Shown: positions 40,099 to 55,100 of the stretch, piece by piece | Layout of the letters: every line of letters starts with the position of its first letter | Position numbering within the stretch: the stretch's first letter is position 1 | Origin: Vespa crabro | Lineage: Eukaryota > Arthropoda > Insecta > Hymenoptera > Vespidae | Length of the DNA: 64,000 nucleotides | NCBI RefSeq assembly: GCF_910589235.1 | Contig: NC_060967.1 | Location: forward strand, 4,255,938-4,319,937 | Direction: 5' to 3' | Notes under the pieces: generated by a model | What the model was told of the DNA's origin: nothing | The model's input: only the letters and a program-made list of their open reading frames with translations | The model's database searches: none | Translations under genes and position numbers: made by a program

Positions 40099-43000
40099 GA
40101 AGGAATTATTTCAATGTTTTCACGATTTTATCTCCGCATATAGAGAAATTCGCATGTGTCGATCAGGTTTTTCGATAAATTTCATGTTAATACTCGTATT
40201 TACTCATAGTCACAGTTATATTATTGTTATATTCTTTATTCTGCGTCGACAGAATATGAAATAATTGAAATTGAATGAGATTTCAACCTTTCGCTTTTCG
40301 ACGATACGACTATTTGTGCGAAAAATAGTATATAAGATATGGAACAATGTTCAAACGTCGTATCCAAGGTAAAATAGATGTTTGGTCTCCTGAAAGACCA
40401 TGTCCGAATCGATTGGTAACATTTTTCAAACTGTAGAAGGAATTATTTCAATGTTATCAGGATTTTAAACCCGCATAAAGATAAATTCGCTTGTGTCGAT
40501 CAGGTTTTTCGATAAATTTCATGTTAATACTCGTATTTTCTCATAGTCACAGTTATATCTTTGTTATATTCTTTATTCTGCTTCGACAGAATATGAAATA
40601 ATTGAAATTGAATGAGATTTCAACCTTTCGTTTTTCGACGATACGACTATTTGTGCGAAAAATAGTATATAAGATATGGAACAATGTTCAAACGTCGTAT
40701 CCAAGGTAAAATAGATGTTTGGTCTCCTGAAAGACTATGTCCGAATCGTTTGGTAACATTTTTCAAACTGTAGAAGGAATTATTTCAATGTTTTCACGAT
40801 TTTATCTCCGCATATAGCGAAATTCGCATGTGTCGATCAGGTTTTTCGATAAATTTCATGTTAATACTCGTATTTACTCATAGTCACAGTTATATTATTG
40901 TTATATTCTTTATTCTGCGTCGACAGAATATAACATAATTGAAATTGAATGAGATTTCAACCTTTCGTTTTTCGACGATACGACTATTTGTGCGAAAAAT
41001 CGTATATAAGATATGGAACAATGTTCAAACGTCGTATCCAAGGTAAAATAGATGTTTGGTCTCCTGAAAGACAATGTCCGAATCGTTTGGTAACATTTTT
41101 CAAACTGTAGAAGGAATTATTTCAATGTTATCAGGATTTTAAAACCGCATAAAGCGAAATTCGCTTGTGTCGATCAGGTTTTTCGATAAATTTCATGTTA
41201 ATACTCGTATTTTCTCATAGTCACAGTTATATTTTTGTTATATTCTTTATTCTGCTTCGACAGAATATGAAATAATTGAAATTGAATGAGATTTCAACCT
41301 ATCGTTTTTCGACGATACGACTATTTGTGCGAAAAATAGTATATAAGATATGGAACAATGTTCAAACGTCGTATCCAAGGTAAAATAGATGTTTGGTCTC
41401 CTGAAAGACTATGTCCGAATCGTTTGGTAACATTTTTCAAACTGTAGAAGGAATTATTTCAATGTTTTCACGATTTTATCTCCGCATATAGAGAAATTCG
41501 CATGTGTCGATCAGGTTTTTCGATAAATTTCATGTTAATACTCGTATTTTCTCATAGTCACAGTTATATTATTGTTATATTCTTTATTCTGCGTCGACAG
41601 AATATGAAATAATTGAAATTGAATGAGATTTCAACCTTTCGTTTTTCGACGATACGACTATTTGTGCGAAAAATAGTATATAAGATATGGAACAATGTTC
41701 AAACGTCGTATCCAAGGTAAAATAGATGTTTGGTCTCCTGAAAGACTATGTCCGAATCGTTTGGTAACATTTTTCAAACTGTAGAAGGAATTATTTCAAT
41801 GTTTTCACGATTTTATCTCCGCATATAGAGAAATTCGCATGTGTCGATCAGGTTTTTCGATAAATTTCATGTTAATACTCGTATTTACTCATAGTCACAG
41901 TTATATTATTGTTATATTCTTTATTCTGCGTCGACAGAATATGAAATAATTGAAATTGAATGAGATTTCAACCTTTCGCTTTTCGACGATACGACTATTT
42001 GTGCGAAAAATAGTATATAAGATATGGAACAATGTTCAAACGTCGTATCCAAGGTAAAATAGATGTTTGGTCTCCTGAAAGACTATGTCCGAATCGTTTG
42101 GTAACATTTTTCAAACTGTAGAAGGAATTATTTCAATGTTATCTGGAATTTAAACCCGCATAAAGATAAATTCGCTTGTGTCGATCAGGTTTTTCGATAA
42201 ATTTCATGTTAATACTCGTATTTTCTCATAGTCACAGTTATATCTTTGTTATATTCTTTATTCTGCTTCGACAGAATATGAAATAATTGAAATTGAATGA
42301 GATTTCAACCTATCGTTTTTCGACGATACGACTATTTGTGCGAAAAATAGTATATAAGATATGGAACAATGTTCAAACGTCGTATCCAAGGTAAAATAGA
42401 TGTTTGGTCTCCTGAAAGACTATGTCCGAATCGATTGGTAACATTTTTCAAACTGTAGAAGGAATTATTTCAATGTTTTCACGATTTTATCTCCGCATAT
42501 AGAGAAATTCGCATGTGTCGATCAGGTTTTTCGATAAATTTCATGTTAATACTCGTATTTACTCATAGTCACAGTTATATTATTGTTATATTCTTTATTC
42601 TGCGTCGACAGAATATGAAATAATTGAAATTGAATGAGATTTCAACCTTTCGCTTTTCGACGATACGACTATTTGTGCGAAAAATAGTATATAAGATATG
42701 GAACAATGTTCAAACGTCGTATCCAAGGTAAAATAGATGTTTGGTCTCCTGAAAGACTATGTCCGAATCGTTTGGTAACATTTTTCAAACTGTAGAAGGA
42801 ATTATTTCAATGTTTTCACGATTTTATCTCCGCATATAGCGAAATTCGCATGTGTCGATCAGGTTTTTCGATAAATTTCATGTTAATACTCGTATTTACT
42901 CATAGTCACAGTTATATTATTGTTATATTCTTTATTCTGCGTCGACAGAATATGAAATAATTGAAATTCAATGAGATTTCAACCTTTCGCTTTTCGACGA

Positions 43001-44142
43001 TACGACTATTTGTGCGAAAAATAGTATATAAGATATGGAACAATGTTCAAACGTCGTATCCAAGGTAAAATAGATGTTTGGTCTCCTGAAAGACTATGTC
43101 CGAATCGTTTGGTAACATTTTTCAAACTGTAGAAGGAATTATTTCAATGTTTTCACGATTTTATCTCCGCATATAGAGAAATTCGCATGTGTCGATCAGG
43201 TTTTTCGATAAATTTCATGTTAATACTCGTATTTACTCATAGTCACAGTTATATTATTGTTATATTCTTTATTCTGCGTCGACAGAATATGAAATAATTG
43301 AAATTGAATGAGATTTCAACCTTTCGCTTTTCGACGATACGACTATTTGTGCGAAAAATAGTATATAAGATATGGAACAATGTTCAAACGTCGTATCCAA
43401 GGTAAAATAGATGTTTGGTCTCCTGAAAGACTATGTCCGAATCGTTTGGTAACATTTTTCAAACTGTAGAAGGAATTATTTCAATGTTTTCACGATTTTA
43501 TCTCCGCATATAGCAAAATTCGCATGTGTCGATCAGGTTTTTCGATAAATTTCATGTTAATACTCGTATTTACACATAGTCACAGGTATATTATTGTTAT
43601 ATACTTTATTCTGAGTCGACAGAATATGAAATAATTGAAATTGAATGAGATTTCAACCTTTCGCTTTTCGACGATACGACTATTTGTGCGAAAAATAGTA
43701 TATAAGATATGGAACAATGTTCAAACGTCGTATCCAAGGTAAAATAGATGTTTGGTCTCCTGAAAGACCATGTCCGAATCGATTGGTAACATTTTTCAAA
43801 CTGTAGAAGGAATTATTTCAATGTTATCTGGAATTTAAACACGCATAAAGATAAATTCGCTTGTGTCGATCAGGTTTTTCGATAAATTTCATGTTAATAC
43901 TCGTATTTTCTCATAGTCACAGTTATATCTTTGTTATATTCTTTATTCTGCTTCGACAGAATATGAAATAATTGAAATTGAATGAGATTTCAACCTATCG
44001 TTTTTCGACGATACGACTATTTGTGCGAAAAATAGTATATAAGATATGGAACAATGTTCAAACGTCGTATCCAAGGTAAAATAGATGTTTGGTCTCCTGA
44101 AAGACTATGTCCGAATCGTTTGGTAACATTTTTCAAACTGTA

Positions 44143-44478
44143 GAAGGAATTATTTCAATGTTTTCACGATTTTATCTCCGCATATAGAGAAATTCGCATG
44201 TGTCGATCAGGTTTTTCGATAAATTTCATGTTAATACTCGTATTTACTCATAGTCACAGTTATATTATTGTTATATTCTTTATTCTGAGTCGACAGAATA
44301 TAAATAATTGAAATTGAATGAGATTTCAACCTTTCGCTTTTCGACGATACGACTATTTGTGCGAAAAATAGTATATAAGATATGGAACAATGTTCAAACG
44401 TCGTATCCAAGGTAAAATAGATGTTTGGTCTCCTGAAAGACAATGTCCGAATCGATTGGTAACATTTTTCAAACTGTA
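44143..44478 (+). repeat. 336-bp unit with 1-base deletion (partial haplotype C)
   Basis: Only the right-hand part of haplotype C is present: GAGTCGAC and deletion of G160, with TTTACTCAT and TTATTGTT upstream. It is flanked by B2 units on both sides (43806 and 44479). Its GACAATG end and the deletion together open a chance reverse-strand frame (see rejected items). Confidence 0.9.
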
Positions 44479-47400
44479 GAAGGAATTATTTCAATGTTAT
44501 CTGGAATTTAAACCCGCATAAAGATAAATTCGCTTGTGTCGATCAGGTTTTTCGATAAATTTCATGTTAATACTCGTATTTTCTCATAGTCACAGTTATA
44601 TTTTTGTTATATTCTTTATTCTGCTTCGACAGAATATGAAATAATTGAAATTGAATGAGATTTCAACCTATCGTTTTTCGACGATACGACTATTTGTGCG
44701 AAAAATAGTATATAAGATATGGAACAATGTTCAAACGTCGTATCCAAGGTAAAATAGATGTTTGGTCTCCTGAAAGACTATGTCCGAATCGTTTGGTAAC
44801 ATTTTTCAAACTGTAGAAGGAATTATTTCAATGTTTTCACGATTTTATCTCCGCATATAGCGAAATTCGCATGTGTCGATCAGGTTTTTCGATAAATTTC
44901 ATGTTAATACTCGTATTTACTCATAGTCACAGTTATATTATTGTTATATTCTTTATTCTGCGTCGACAGAATATGAAATAATTGAAATTGAATGAGATTT
45001 CAACCTTTCGCTTTTCGACGATACGACTATTTGTGCGAAAAATAGTATATAAGATATGGAACAATGTTCAAACGTCGTATCCAAGGTAAAATAGATGTTT
45101 GGTCTCCTGAAAGACTATGTCCGAATCGTTTGGTAACATTTTTCAAACTGTAGAAGGAATTATTTCAATGTTTTCACGATTTTATCTCCGCATATAGAGA
45201 AATTCGCATGTGTCGATCAGGTTTTTCGATAAATTTCATGTTAATACTCGTATTTACTCATAGTCACAGTTATATTATTGTTATATTCTTTATTCTGCGT
45301 CGACAGAATATGAAATAATTGAAATTGAATGAGATTTCAACCTTTCGCTTTTCGACGATACGACTATTTGTGCGAAAAATAGTATATAAGATATGGAACA
45401 ATGTTCAAACGTCGTATCCAAGGTAAAATAGATGTTTGGTCTCCTGAAAGACTATGTCCGAATCGTTTGGTAACATTTTTCAAACTGTAGAAGGAATTAT
45501 TTCAATGTTATCTGGAATTTAAACCCGCATAAATATAAATTCGCTTGTGTCGATCAGGTTTTTCGATAAATTTCATGTTAATACTCGTATTTTCTCATAG
45601 TCACAGTTATATCTTTGTTATATTCTTTATTCTGCTTCGACAGAATATGAAATAATTGAAATTGAATGAGATTTCAACCTATCGTTTTTCGACGATACGA
45701 CTATTTGTGCGAAAAATAGTATATAAGATATGGAACAATGTTCAAACGTCGTATCCAAGGTAAAATAGATGTTTGGTCTCCTGAAAGACTATGTCCGAAT
45801 CGTTTGGTAACATTTTTCAAACTGTAGAAGGAATTATTTCAATGTTTTCACGATTTTATCTCCGCATATAGAGAAATTCGCATGTGTCGATCAGGTTTTT
45901 CGATAAATTTCATGTTAATACTCGTATTTACTCATAGTCACAGTTATATTATTGTTATATTCTTTATTCTGCGTCGACAGAATATGAAATAATTGAAATT
46001 GAATGAGATTTCAACCTTTCGTTTTTCGACGATACGACTATTTGTGCGAAAAATAGTATATAAGATATGGAACAATGTTCAAACGTCGTATCCAAGGTAA
46101 AATAGATGTTTGGTCTCCTGAAAGACTATGTCCGAATCGTTTGGTAACATTTTTCAAACTGTAGAAGGAATTATTTCAATGTTTTCACGATTTTATCTCC
46201 GCATATAGCAAAATTCGCATGTGTCGATCAGGTTTTTCGATAAATTTCATGTTAATACTCGTATTTACTCATAGTCACACGTATATTATTGTTATATTCT
46301 TTATTCTGCGTCGACAGAATATGAAATAATTGAAATTGAATGAGATTTCAACCTTTCGCTTTTCGACGATACGACTATTTGTGCGAAAAATAGTATATAA
46401 GATATGAAACAATGTTCAAACGTCGTGTTCAAGGTAAAATAGATGTTTGGTCTCCTGAAAGACCATGTCCGAATCGATTGGTAACATTTTTCAAACTGTA
46501 GAAGGAATTATTTCAATGTTATCAGGATTTTAAACCCGCATAAAGCGAAATTCGCTTGTGTCGATCAGGTTTTTCGATAAATTTCATGTTAATACTCGTA
46601 TTTTCTCATAGTCACAGTTATATCTTTGTTATATTCTTTATTCTGCTTCGACAGAATATGAAATAATTGAAATTGAATGAGATTTCAACCTATCGTTTTT
46701 CGACGATACGACTATTTGTGCGAAAAATAGTATATAAGATATGGAACAATGTTCAAACGTCGTATCCAAGGTAAAATAGATGTTTGGTCTCCTGAAAGAC
46801 TATGTCCGAATCGTTTGGTAACATTTTTCAAACTGTAGAAGGAATTATTTCAATGTTTTCACGATTTTATCTCCGCATATAGCAAAATTCGCATGTGTCG
46901 ATCAGGTTTTTCGATAAATTTCATGTTAATACTCGTATTTACTCATAGTCACAGTTATATTATTGTTATATTCTTTATTCTGCGTCGACAGAATATGAAA
47001 TAATTGAAATTGAATGAGATTTCAACCTTTCGCTTTTCGACGATACGACTATTTGTGCGAAAAATAGTATATAAGATATGGAACAATGTTCAAACGTCGT
47101 ATCCAAGGTAAAATAGATGTTTGGTCTCCTGAAAGACTATGTCCGAATCGTTTGGTAACATTTTTCAAACTGTAGAAGGAATTATTTCAATGTTTTCACG
47201 ATTTTATCTCCGCATATAGAGAAATTCGCATGTGTCGATCAGGTTTTTCGATAAATTTCATGTTAATACTCGTATTTTCTAATAGTCACAGTTATATTAT
47301 TGTTATATTCTTTATTCTGCGTCGATAGAATATAACATAATTGAAATTGAATGAGATTTCAACCTTTCGCTTTTCGACGATACGACTATTTGTGCGAAAA

Positions 47401-49196
47401 ATAGTATATAAGATATGGAACAATGTTCAAACGTCGTGTTCAAGGTAAAATAGATGTTTGGTCTCCTGAAAGACCATGTCCGAATCGATTGGTAACATTT
47501 TTCAAACTGTAGAAGGAATTATTTCAATGTTATCTGGAATTTAAACCCGCATATAGATAAATTCGCTTGTGTCGATCAGGTTTTTCGATAAATTTCATGT
47601 TAATACTCGTATTTTCTCATAGTCACAGTTATATCTTTGTTATATTCTTTATTCTGCTTCGACAGAATATGAAATAATTGAAATTGAATGAGATTTCAAC
47701 CTATCGTTTTTCGACGATACGACTATTTGTGCGAAAAATAGTATATAAGATATGGAACAATGTTCAAACGTCGTATCCAAGGTAAAATAGATGTTTGGTC
47801 TCCTGAAAGACTATGTCCGAATCGTTTGGTAACATTTTTCAAACTGTAGAAGGAATTATTTCAATGTTTTCACGATTTTATCTCCGCATATAGAGAAATT
47901 CGCATGTGTCGATCAGGTTTTTCGATAAATTTCATGTTAATACTCGTATTTACTCATAGTCACAGTTATATTATTGTTATATTCTTTATTCTGCGTCGAC
48001 AGAATATGAAATAATTGAAATTGAATGAGATTTCAACCTTTCGATTTTCGACGATACGACTATTTGTGCGAAAAATAGTATATAAGATATGGAACAATGT
48101 TCAAACGTCGTATCCAAGGTAAAATAGATGTTTGGTCTCCTGAAAGACTATGTCCGAATCGTTTGGTAACATTTTTCAAACTGTAGAAGGAATTATTTCA
48201 ATGTTTTCACGATTTTATCTCCGCATATAGAGAAATTCGCATGTGTCGATCAGGTTTTTCGATAAATTTCATGTTAATACTCGTATTTACTCATAGTCAC
48301 AGTTATATTATTGTTATATTCTTTATTCTGCGTCGACAGAATATGAAATAATTGAAATTGAATGAGATTTCAACCTTTCGCTTTTCGACGATACGACTAT
48401 TTGTGCGAAAAATAGTATATAAGATATGGAACAATGTTCAAACGTCGTATCCAAGGTAAAATAGATGTTTGGTCTCCTGAAAGACTATGTCCGAATCGTT
48501 TGGTAACATTTTTCAAACTGTAGAAGGAATTATTTCAATGTTTTCACGATTTTATCTCCGCATATAGAGAAATTCGCATGTGTCGATCAGGTTTTTCGAT
48601 AAATTTCATGTTAATACTCGTATTTACTCATAGTCACAGTTATATTATTGTTATATTCTTTATTCTGCGTCGACAGAATATGAAATAATTGAAATTGAAT
48701 GAGATTTCAACCTTTCGCTTTTCGACGATACGACTATTTGTGCGAAAAATAGTATATAAGATATGGAACAATGTTCAAACGTCGTATCCAAGGTAAAATA
48801 GATGTTTGGTCTCCTGAAAGACTATGTCCGAATCGTTTGGTAACATTTTTCAAACTGTAGAAGGAATTATTTCAATGTTTTCACGATTTTATCTCCGCAT
48901 ATAGAGAAATTCGCATGTGTCGATCAGGTTTTTCGATAAATTTCATGTTAATACTCGTATTTTCTAATAGTCACAGTTATATTATTGTTATATTCTTTAT
49001 TCTGCGTCGACAGAATATAACATAATTGAAATTGAATGAGATTTCAACCTTTCGTTTTTCGACGATACGACTATTTGTGCGAAAAATCGTCTAAACGATA
49101 TGAAACAATGTTCAAACGTCGTGTTCAAGGTAAAATAGATGTTTGGTCTCCTGAAAGACCATGTCCGAATCGATTGGTAACATTTTTCAAACTGTA

Positions 49197-52100
49197 GAAG
49201 GAATTATTTCAATGTTATCAGGATTTTAAACCCGCATAAAGCGAAATTCGCTTGTGTCGATCAGGTTTTTCGATAAATTTCATGTTAATACTCGTATTTT
49301 CTCATAGTCACAGTTATATCTTTGTTATATTCTTTATTCTGCTTCGACAGAATATGAAATAATTGAAATTGAATGAGATTTCAACCTATCGTTTTTCGAC
49401 GATACGACTATTTGTGCGAAAAATAGTATATAAGATATGGAACAATGTTCAAACGTCGTATCCAAGGTAAAATAGATGTTTGGTCTCCTGAAAGACTATG
49501 TCCGAATCGTTTGGTAACATTTTTCAAACTGTAGAAGGAATTATTTCAATGTTTTCACGATTTTATCTCCGCATATAGAGAAATTCGCATGTGTCGATCA
49601 GGTTTTTCGATAAATTTCATGTTAATACTCGTATTTACTCATAGTCACAGTTATATTATTGTTATATTCTTTATTCTGCGTCGACAGAATATGAAATAAT
49701 TGAAATTGAATGAGATTTCAACCTTTCGTTTTTCGACGATACGACTATTTGTGCGAAAAATAGTATATAAGATATGGAACAATGTTCAAACGTCGTATCC
49801 AAGGTAAAATAGATGTTTGGTCTCCTGAAAGACTATGTCCGAATCGATTGGTAACATTTTTCAAACTGTAGAAGGAATTATTTCAATGTTATCAGGATTT
49901 TAAAACCGCATAAAGCGAAATTCGCTTGTGTCGATCAGGTTTTTCGATAAATTTCATGTTAATACTCGTATTTTCTCATAGTCACAGTTATATCTTTGTT
50001 ATATTCTTTATTCTGCTTCGACAGAATATGAAATAATTGAAATTGAATGAGATTTCAACCTATCGTTTTTCGACGATACGACTATTTGTGCGAAAAATAG
50101 TATATAAGATATGGAACAATGTTCAAACGTCGTATCCAAGGTAAAATAGATGTTTGCTCTCCTGAAAGACCATGTCCGAATCGTTTGGTAACATTTTTCA
50201 AACTGTAGAAGGAATTATTTCAATGTTTTCACGATTTTATCTCCGCATATAGAGAAATTCGCATGTGTCGATCAGGTTTTTCGATAAATTTCATGTTAAT
50301 ACTCGTATTTACTCATAGTCACAGTTATATTATTGTTATATTCTTTATTCTGCGTCGACAGAATATGAAATAATTGAAATTGAATGAGATTTCAACCTTT
50401 CGCTTTTCGACGATACGACTATTTGTGCGAAAAATAGTATATAAGATATGGAACAATGTTCAAACGTCGTATCCAAGGTAAAATAGATGTTTGGTCTCCT
50501 GAAAGACTATGTCCGAATCGTTTGGTAACATTTTTCAAACTGTAGAAGGAATTATTTCAATGTTTTCACGATTTTATCACAGGATATAGAGAAATTCGCA
50601 TGTGTCGATCAGGTTTTTCGATAAATTTCATGTTAATACTCGTATTTACTCATAGTCACAGTTATATTATTGTTATATTCTTTATTCTGCGTCGACAGAA
50701 TATGAAATAATTGAAATTCAATGAGATTTCAACCTTTCGCTTTTCGACGATACGACTATTTGTGCGAAAAATAGTATATAAGATATGGAACAATGTTCAA
50801 ACGTCGTATCCAAGGTAAAATAGATGTTTGGTCTCCTGAAAGACTATGTCCGAATCGTTTGGTAACATTTTTCAAACTGTAGAAGGAATTATTTCAATGT
50901 TTTCACGATTTTATCTCCGCATATAGAGAAATTCGCATGTGTCGATCAGGTTTTTCGATAAATTTCATGTTAATACTCGTATTTTCTAATAGTCACAGTT
51001 ATATTATTGTTATATTCTTTATTCTGCGTCGACAGAATATAACATAATTGAAATTGAATGAGATTTCAACCTTTCGTTTTTCGACGATACGACTATTTGT
51101 GCGAAAAATCGTATATACGATATGAAACAATGTTCAAACGTCGTATCCAAGGTAAAATAGATGTTTGGTCTCCTGAAAGACAATGTCCGAATCGATTGGT
51201 AACATTTTTCAAACTGTAGAAGGAATTATTTCAATGTTATCAGGATTTTAAACCCGCATAAAGCGAAATTCGCTTGTGTCGATCAGGTTTTTCGATAAAT
51301 TTCATGTTAATACTCGTATTTTCTCATAGTCACAGTTATATTATTGTTATATTCTTTATTCTGCTTCGACAGAATATGAAATAATTGAAATTGAATGAGA
51401 TTTCAACCTTTCGTTTTTCGACGATACGACTATTTGTGCGAAAAATAGTATATAAGATATGGAACAATGTTCAAACGTCGTATCCAAGGTAAAATAGATG
51501 TTTGGTCTCCTGAAAGACTATGTCCGAATCGTTTGGTAACATTTTTCAAACTGTAGAAGGAATTATTTCAATGTTTTCACGATTTTATCTCCGCATATAG
51601 CGAAATTCGCATGTGTCGATCAGGTTTTTCGATAAATTTCATGTTAATACTCGTATTTACTCATAGTCACAGTTATATTATTGTTATATACTTTATTCTG
51701 AGTCGACAGAATATAAATAATTGAAATTGAATGAGATTTCAACCTTTCGCTTTTCGACGATACGACTATTTGTGCGAAAAATAGTATATAAGATATGGAA
51801 CAATGTTCAAACGTCGTATCCAAGGTAAAATAGATGTTTGGTCTCCTGAAAGACTATGTCCGAATCGATTGGTAACATTTTTCAAACTGTAGAAGGAATT
51901 ATTTCAATGTTATCAGGATTTTAAAACCGCATAAAGCGAAATTCGCTTGTGTCGATCAGGTTTTTCGATAAATTTCATGTTAATACTCGTATTTTCTCAT
52001 AGTCACAGTTATATCTTTGTTATATTCTTTATTCTGCTTCGACAGAATATGAAATAATTGAAATTGAATGAGATTTCAACCTATCGTTTTTCGACGATAC

Positions 52101-55100
52101 GACTATTTGTGCGAAAAATAGTATATAAGATATGGAACAATGTTCAAACGTCGTATCCAAGGTAAAATAGATGTTTGGTCTCCTGAAAGACTATGTCCGA
52201 ATCGTTTGGTAACATTTTTCAAACTGTAGAAGGAATTATTTCAATGTTTTCACGATTTTATCTCCGCATATAGAGAAATTCGCATGTGTCGATCAGGTTT
52301 TTCGATAAATTTCATGTTAATACTCGTATTTACTCATAGTCACAGTTATATTATTGTTATATTCTTTATTCTGCGTCGACAGAATATGAAATAATTGAAA
52401 TTGAATGAGATTTCAACCTTTCGCTTTTCGACGATACGACTATTTGTGCGAAAAATAGTATATAAGATATGGAACAATGTTCAAACGTCGTATCCAAGGT
52501 AAAATAGATGTTTGGTCTCCTGAAAGACTATGTCCGAATCGTTTGGTAACATTTTTCAAACTGTAGAAGGAATTATTTCAATGTTTTCACGATTTTATCT
52601 CCGCATATAGCGAAATTCGCATGTGTCGATCAGGTTTTTCGATAAATTTCATGTTAATACTCGTATTTTCTAATAGTCACAGTTATATTATTGTTATATT
52701 CTTTATTCTGCGTCGACAGAATATGAAATAATTGAAATTGAATGAGATTTCAACCTTTCGCTTTTCGACGATACGACTATTTGTGCGAAAAATAGTATAT
52801 AAGATATGGAACAATGTTCAAACGTCGTATCCAAGGTAAAATAGATGTTTGGTCTCCTGAAAGACTATGTCCGAATCGTTTGGTAACATTTTTCAAACTG
52901 TAGAAGGAATTATTTCAATGTTTTCACGATTTTATCTCCGCATATAGCGAAATTCGCATGTGTCGATCAGGTTTTTCGATAAATTTCATGTTAATACTCG
53001 TATTTTCTAATAGTCACAGTTATATTATTGTTATATTCTTTATTCTGCGTCGACAGAATATGAAATAATTGAAATTGAATGAGATTTCAACCTTTCGCTT
53101 TTCGACGATACGACTATTTGTGCGAAAAATAGTATATAAGATATGGAACAATGTTCAAACGTCGTATCCAAGGTAAAATAGATGTTTGGTCTCCTGAAAG
53201 ACTATGTCCGAATCGTTTGGTAACATTTTTCAAACTGTAGAAGGAATTATTTCAATGTTATCAGGATTTTAAAACCGCATAAAGCGAAATTCGCTTGTGT
53301 CGATCAGGTTTTTCGATAAATTTCATGTTAATACTCGTATTTTCTCATAGTCACAGTTATATCTTTGTTATATTCTTTATTCTGCTTCGACAGAATATGA
53401 AATAATTGAAATTGAATGAGATTTCAACCTATCGTTTTTCGACGATACGACTATTTGTGCGAAAAATAGTATATAAGATATGGAACAATGTTCAAACGTC
53501 GTATCCAAGGTAAAATAGATGTTTGGTCTCCTGAAAGACTATGTCCGAATCGTTTGGTAACATTTTTCAAACTGTAGAAGGAATTATTTCAATGTTTTCA
53601 CGATTTTATCTCCGCATATAGCGAAATTCGCATGTGTCGATCAGGTTTTTCGATAAATTTCATGTTAATACTCGTATTTACTCATAGTCACAGTTATATT
53701 ATTGTTATATTCTTTATTCTGCGTCGACAGAATATGAAATAATTGAAATTGAATGAGATTTCAACCTTTCGCTTTTCGACGATACGACTATTTGTGCGAA
53801 AAATAGTATATAAGATATGGAACAATGTTCAAACGTCGTATCCAAGGTAAAATAGATGTTTGGTCTCCTGAAAGACAATGTCCGAATCGATTGGTAACAT
53901 TTTTCAAACTGTAGAAGGAATTATTTCAATGTTATCAGGATTTTAAACACGCATAAAGCGAAATTCGCTTGTGTCGATCAGGTTTTTCGATAAATTTCAT
54001 GTTAATACTCGTATTTTCTCATAGTCACAGTTATATTATTGTTATATTCTTTATTCTGCTTCGACAGAATATGAAATAATTGAAATTGAATGAGATTTCA
54101 ACCTATCGTTTTTCGACGATACGACTATTTGTGCGAAAAATAGTATATAAGATATGGAACAATGTTCAAACGTCGTATCCAAGGTAAAATAGATGTTTGG
54201 TCTCCTGAAAGACTATGTCCGAATCGTTTGGTAACATTTTTCAAACTGTAGAAGGAATTATTTCAATGTTTTCACGATTTTATCTCCGCATATAGAGAAA
54301 TTCGCATGTGTCGATCAGGTTTTTCGATAAATTTCATGTTAATATTCGTATTTTCTCATAGTCACAGTTATATTATTGTTATATTCTTTATTCTGCGTCG
54401 ACAGAATATGAAATAATTGAAATTGAATGAGATTTCAACCTTTCGCTTTTCGACGATACGACTATTTGTGCGAAAAATAGTATATAAGATATGGAACAAT
54501 GTTCAAACGTCGTATCCAAGGTAAAATAGATGTTTGGTCTCCTGAAAGACTATGTCCGAATCGTTTGGTAACATTTTTCAAACTGTAGAAGGAATTATTT
54601 CAATGTTTTCACGATTTTATCTCCGCATATAGCAAAATTCGCATGTGTCGATCAGGTTTTTCGATAAATTTCATGTTAATACTCGTATTTACTCATAGTC
54701 ACAGTTATATTATTGTTATATTCTTTATTCTGCGTCGACAGAATATAAAATAATTGAAATTGAATGAGATTTCAACCTTTCGTTTTTCGACGATACGACT
54801 ATTTGTGCGAAAAATAGTATATAAGATATGGAACAATGTTCAAACGTCGTATCCAAGGTAAAATAGATGTTTGGTCTCCTGAAAGACAATGTCCGAATCG
54901 ATTGGTAACATTTTTCAAACTGTAGAAGGAATTATTTCAATGTTATCTGGAATTTAAACCCGCATATAGATAAATTCGCTTGTGTCGATCAGGTTTTTCG
55001 ATAAATTTCATGTTAATACTCGTATTTTCTCATAGTCACAGTTATATTTTTGTTATATTCTTTATTCTGCTTCGACAGAATATGAAATAATTGAAATTGA

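Larger units (their letters stand above)
38078..49196 (+). repeat. Block 7: mixed B spacing of two, three and five units
   Basis: After the A/B mosaic at 38078, B units start at 38752, 40436, 41110, 42121, 43806, 44479, 45490, 46501 and 47512. The steps are 5, 2, 3, 5, 2, 3, 3 and 3 units. The 5-2-3 series occurs twice in succession (38752-42121 and 42121-45490), so a ten-unit period of about 3.4 kb may be present. Haplotype C copies lie at 39763 and, partly, at 43469 and 44143. Four A units at 47849 to 49196 close the block. Confidence 0.75.

Noticed and set aside
44231..44443. Reverse-strand open frame of 70 codons
   Set aside because: It lies wholly inside one satellite unit (44143-44478). 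It exists only because that copy has the 1-base deletion and the GACAATG variant, which supplies a TTG start and removes the TAG found in most copies. TTG is not a normal eukaryotic start, the frame is closed in neighbouring units, and it resembles no protein I know.
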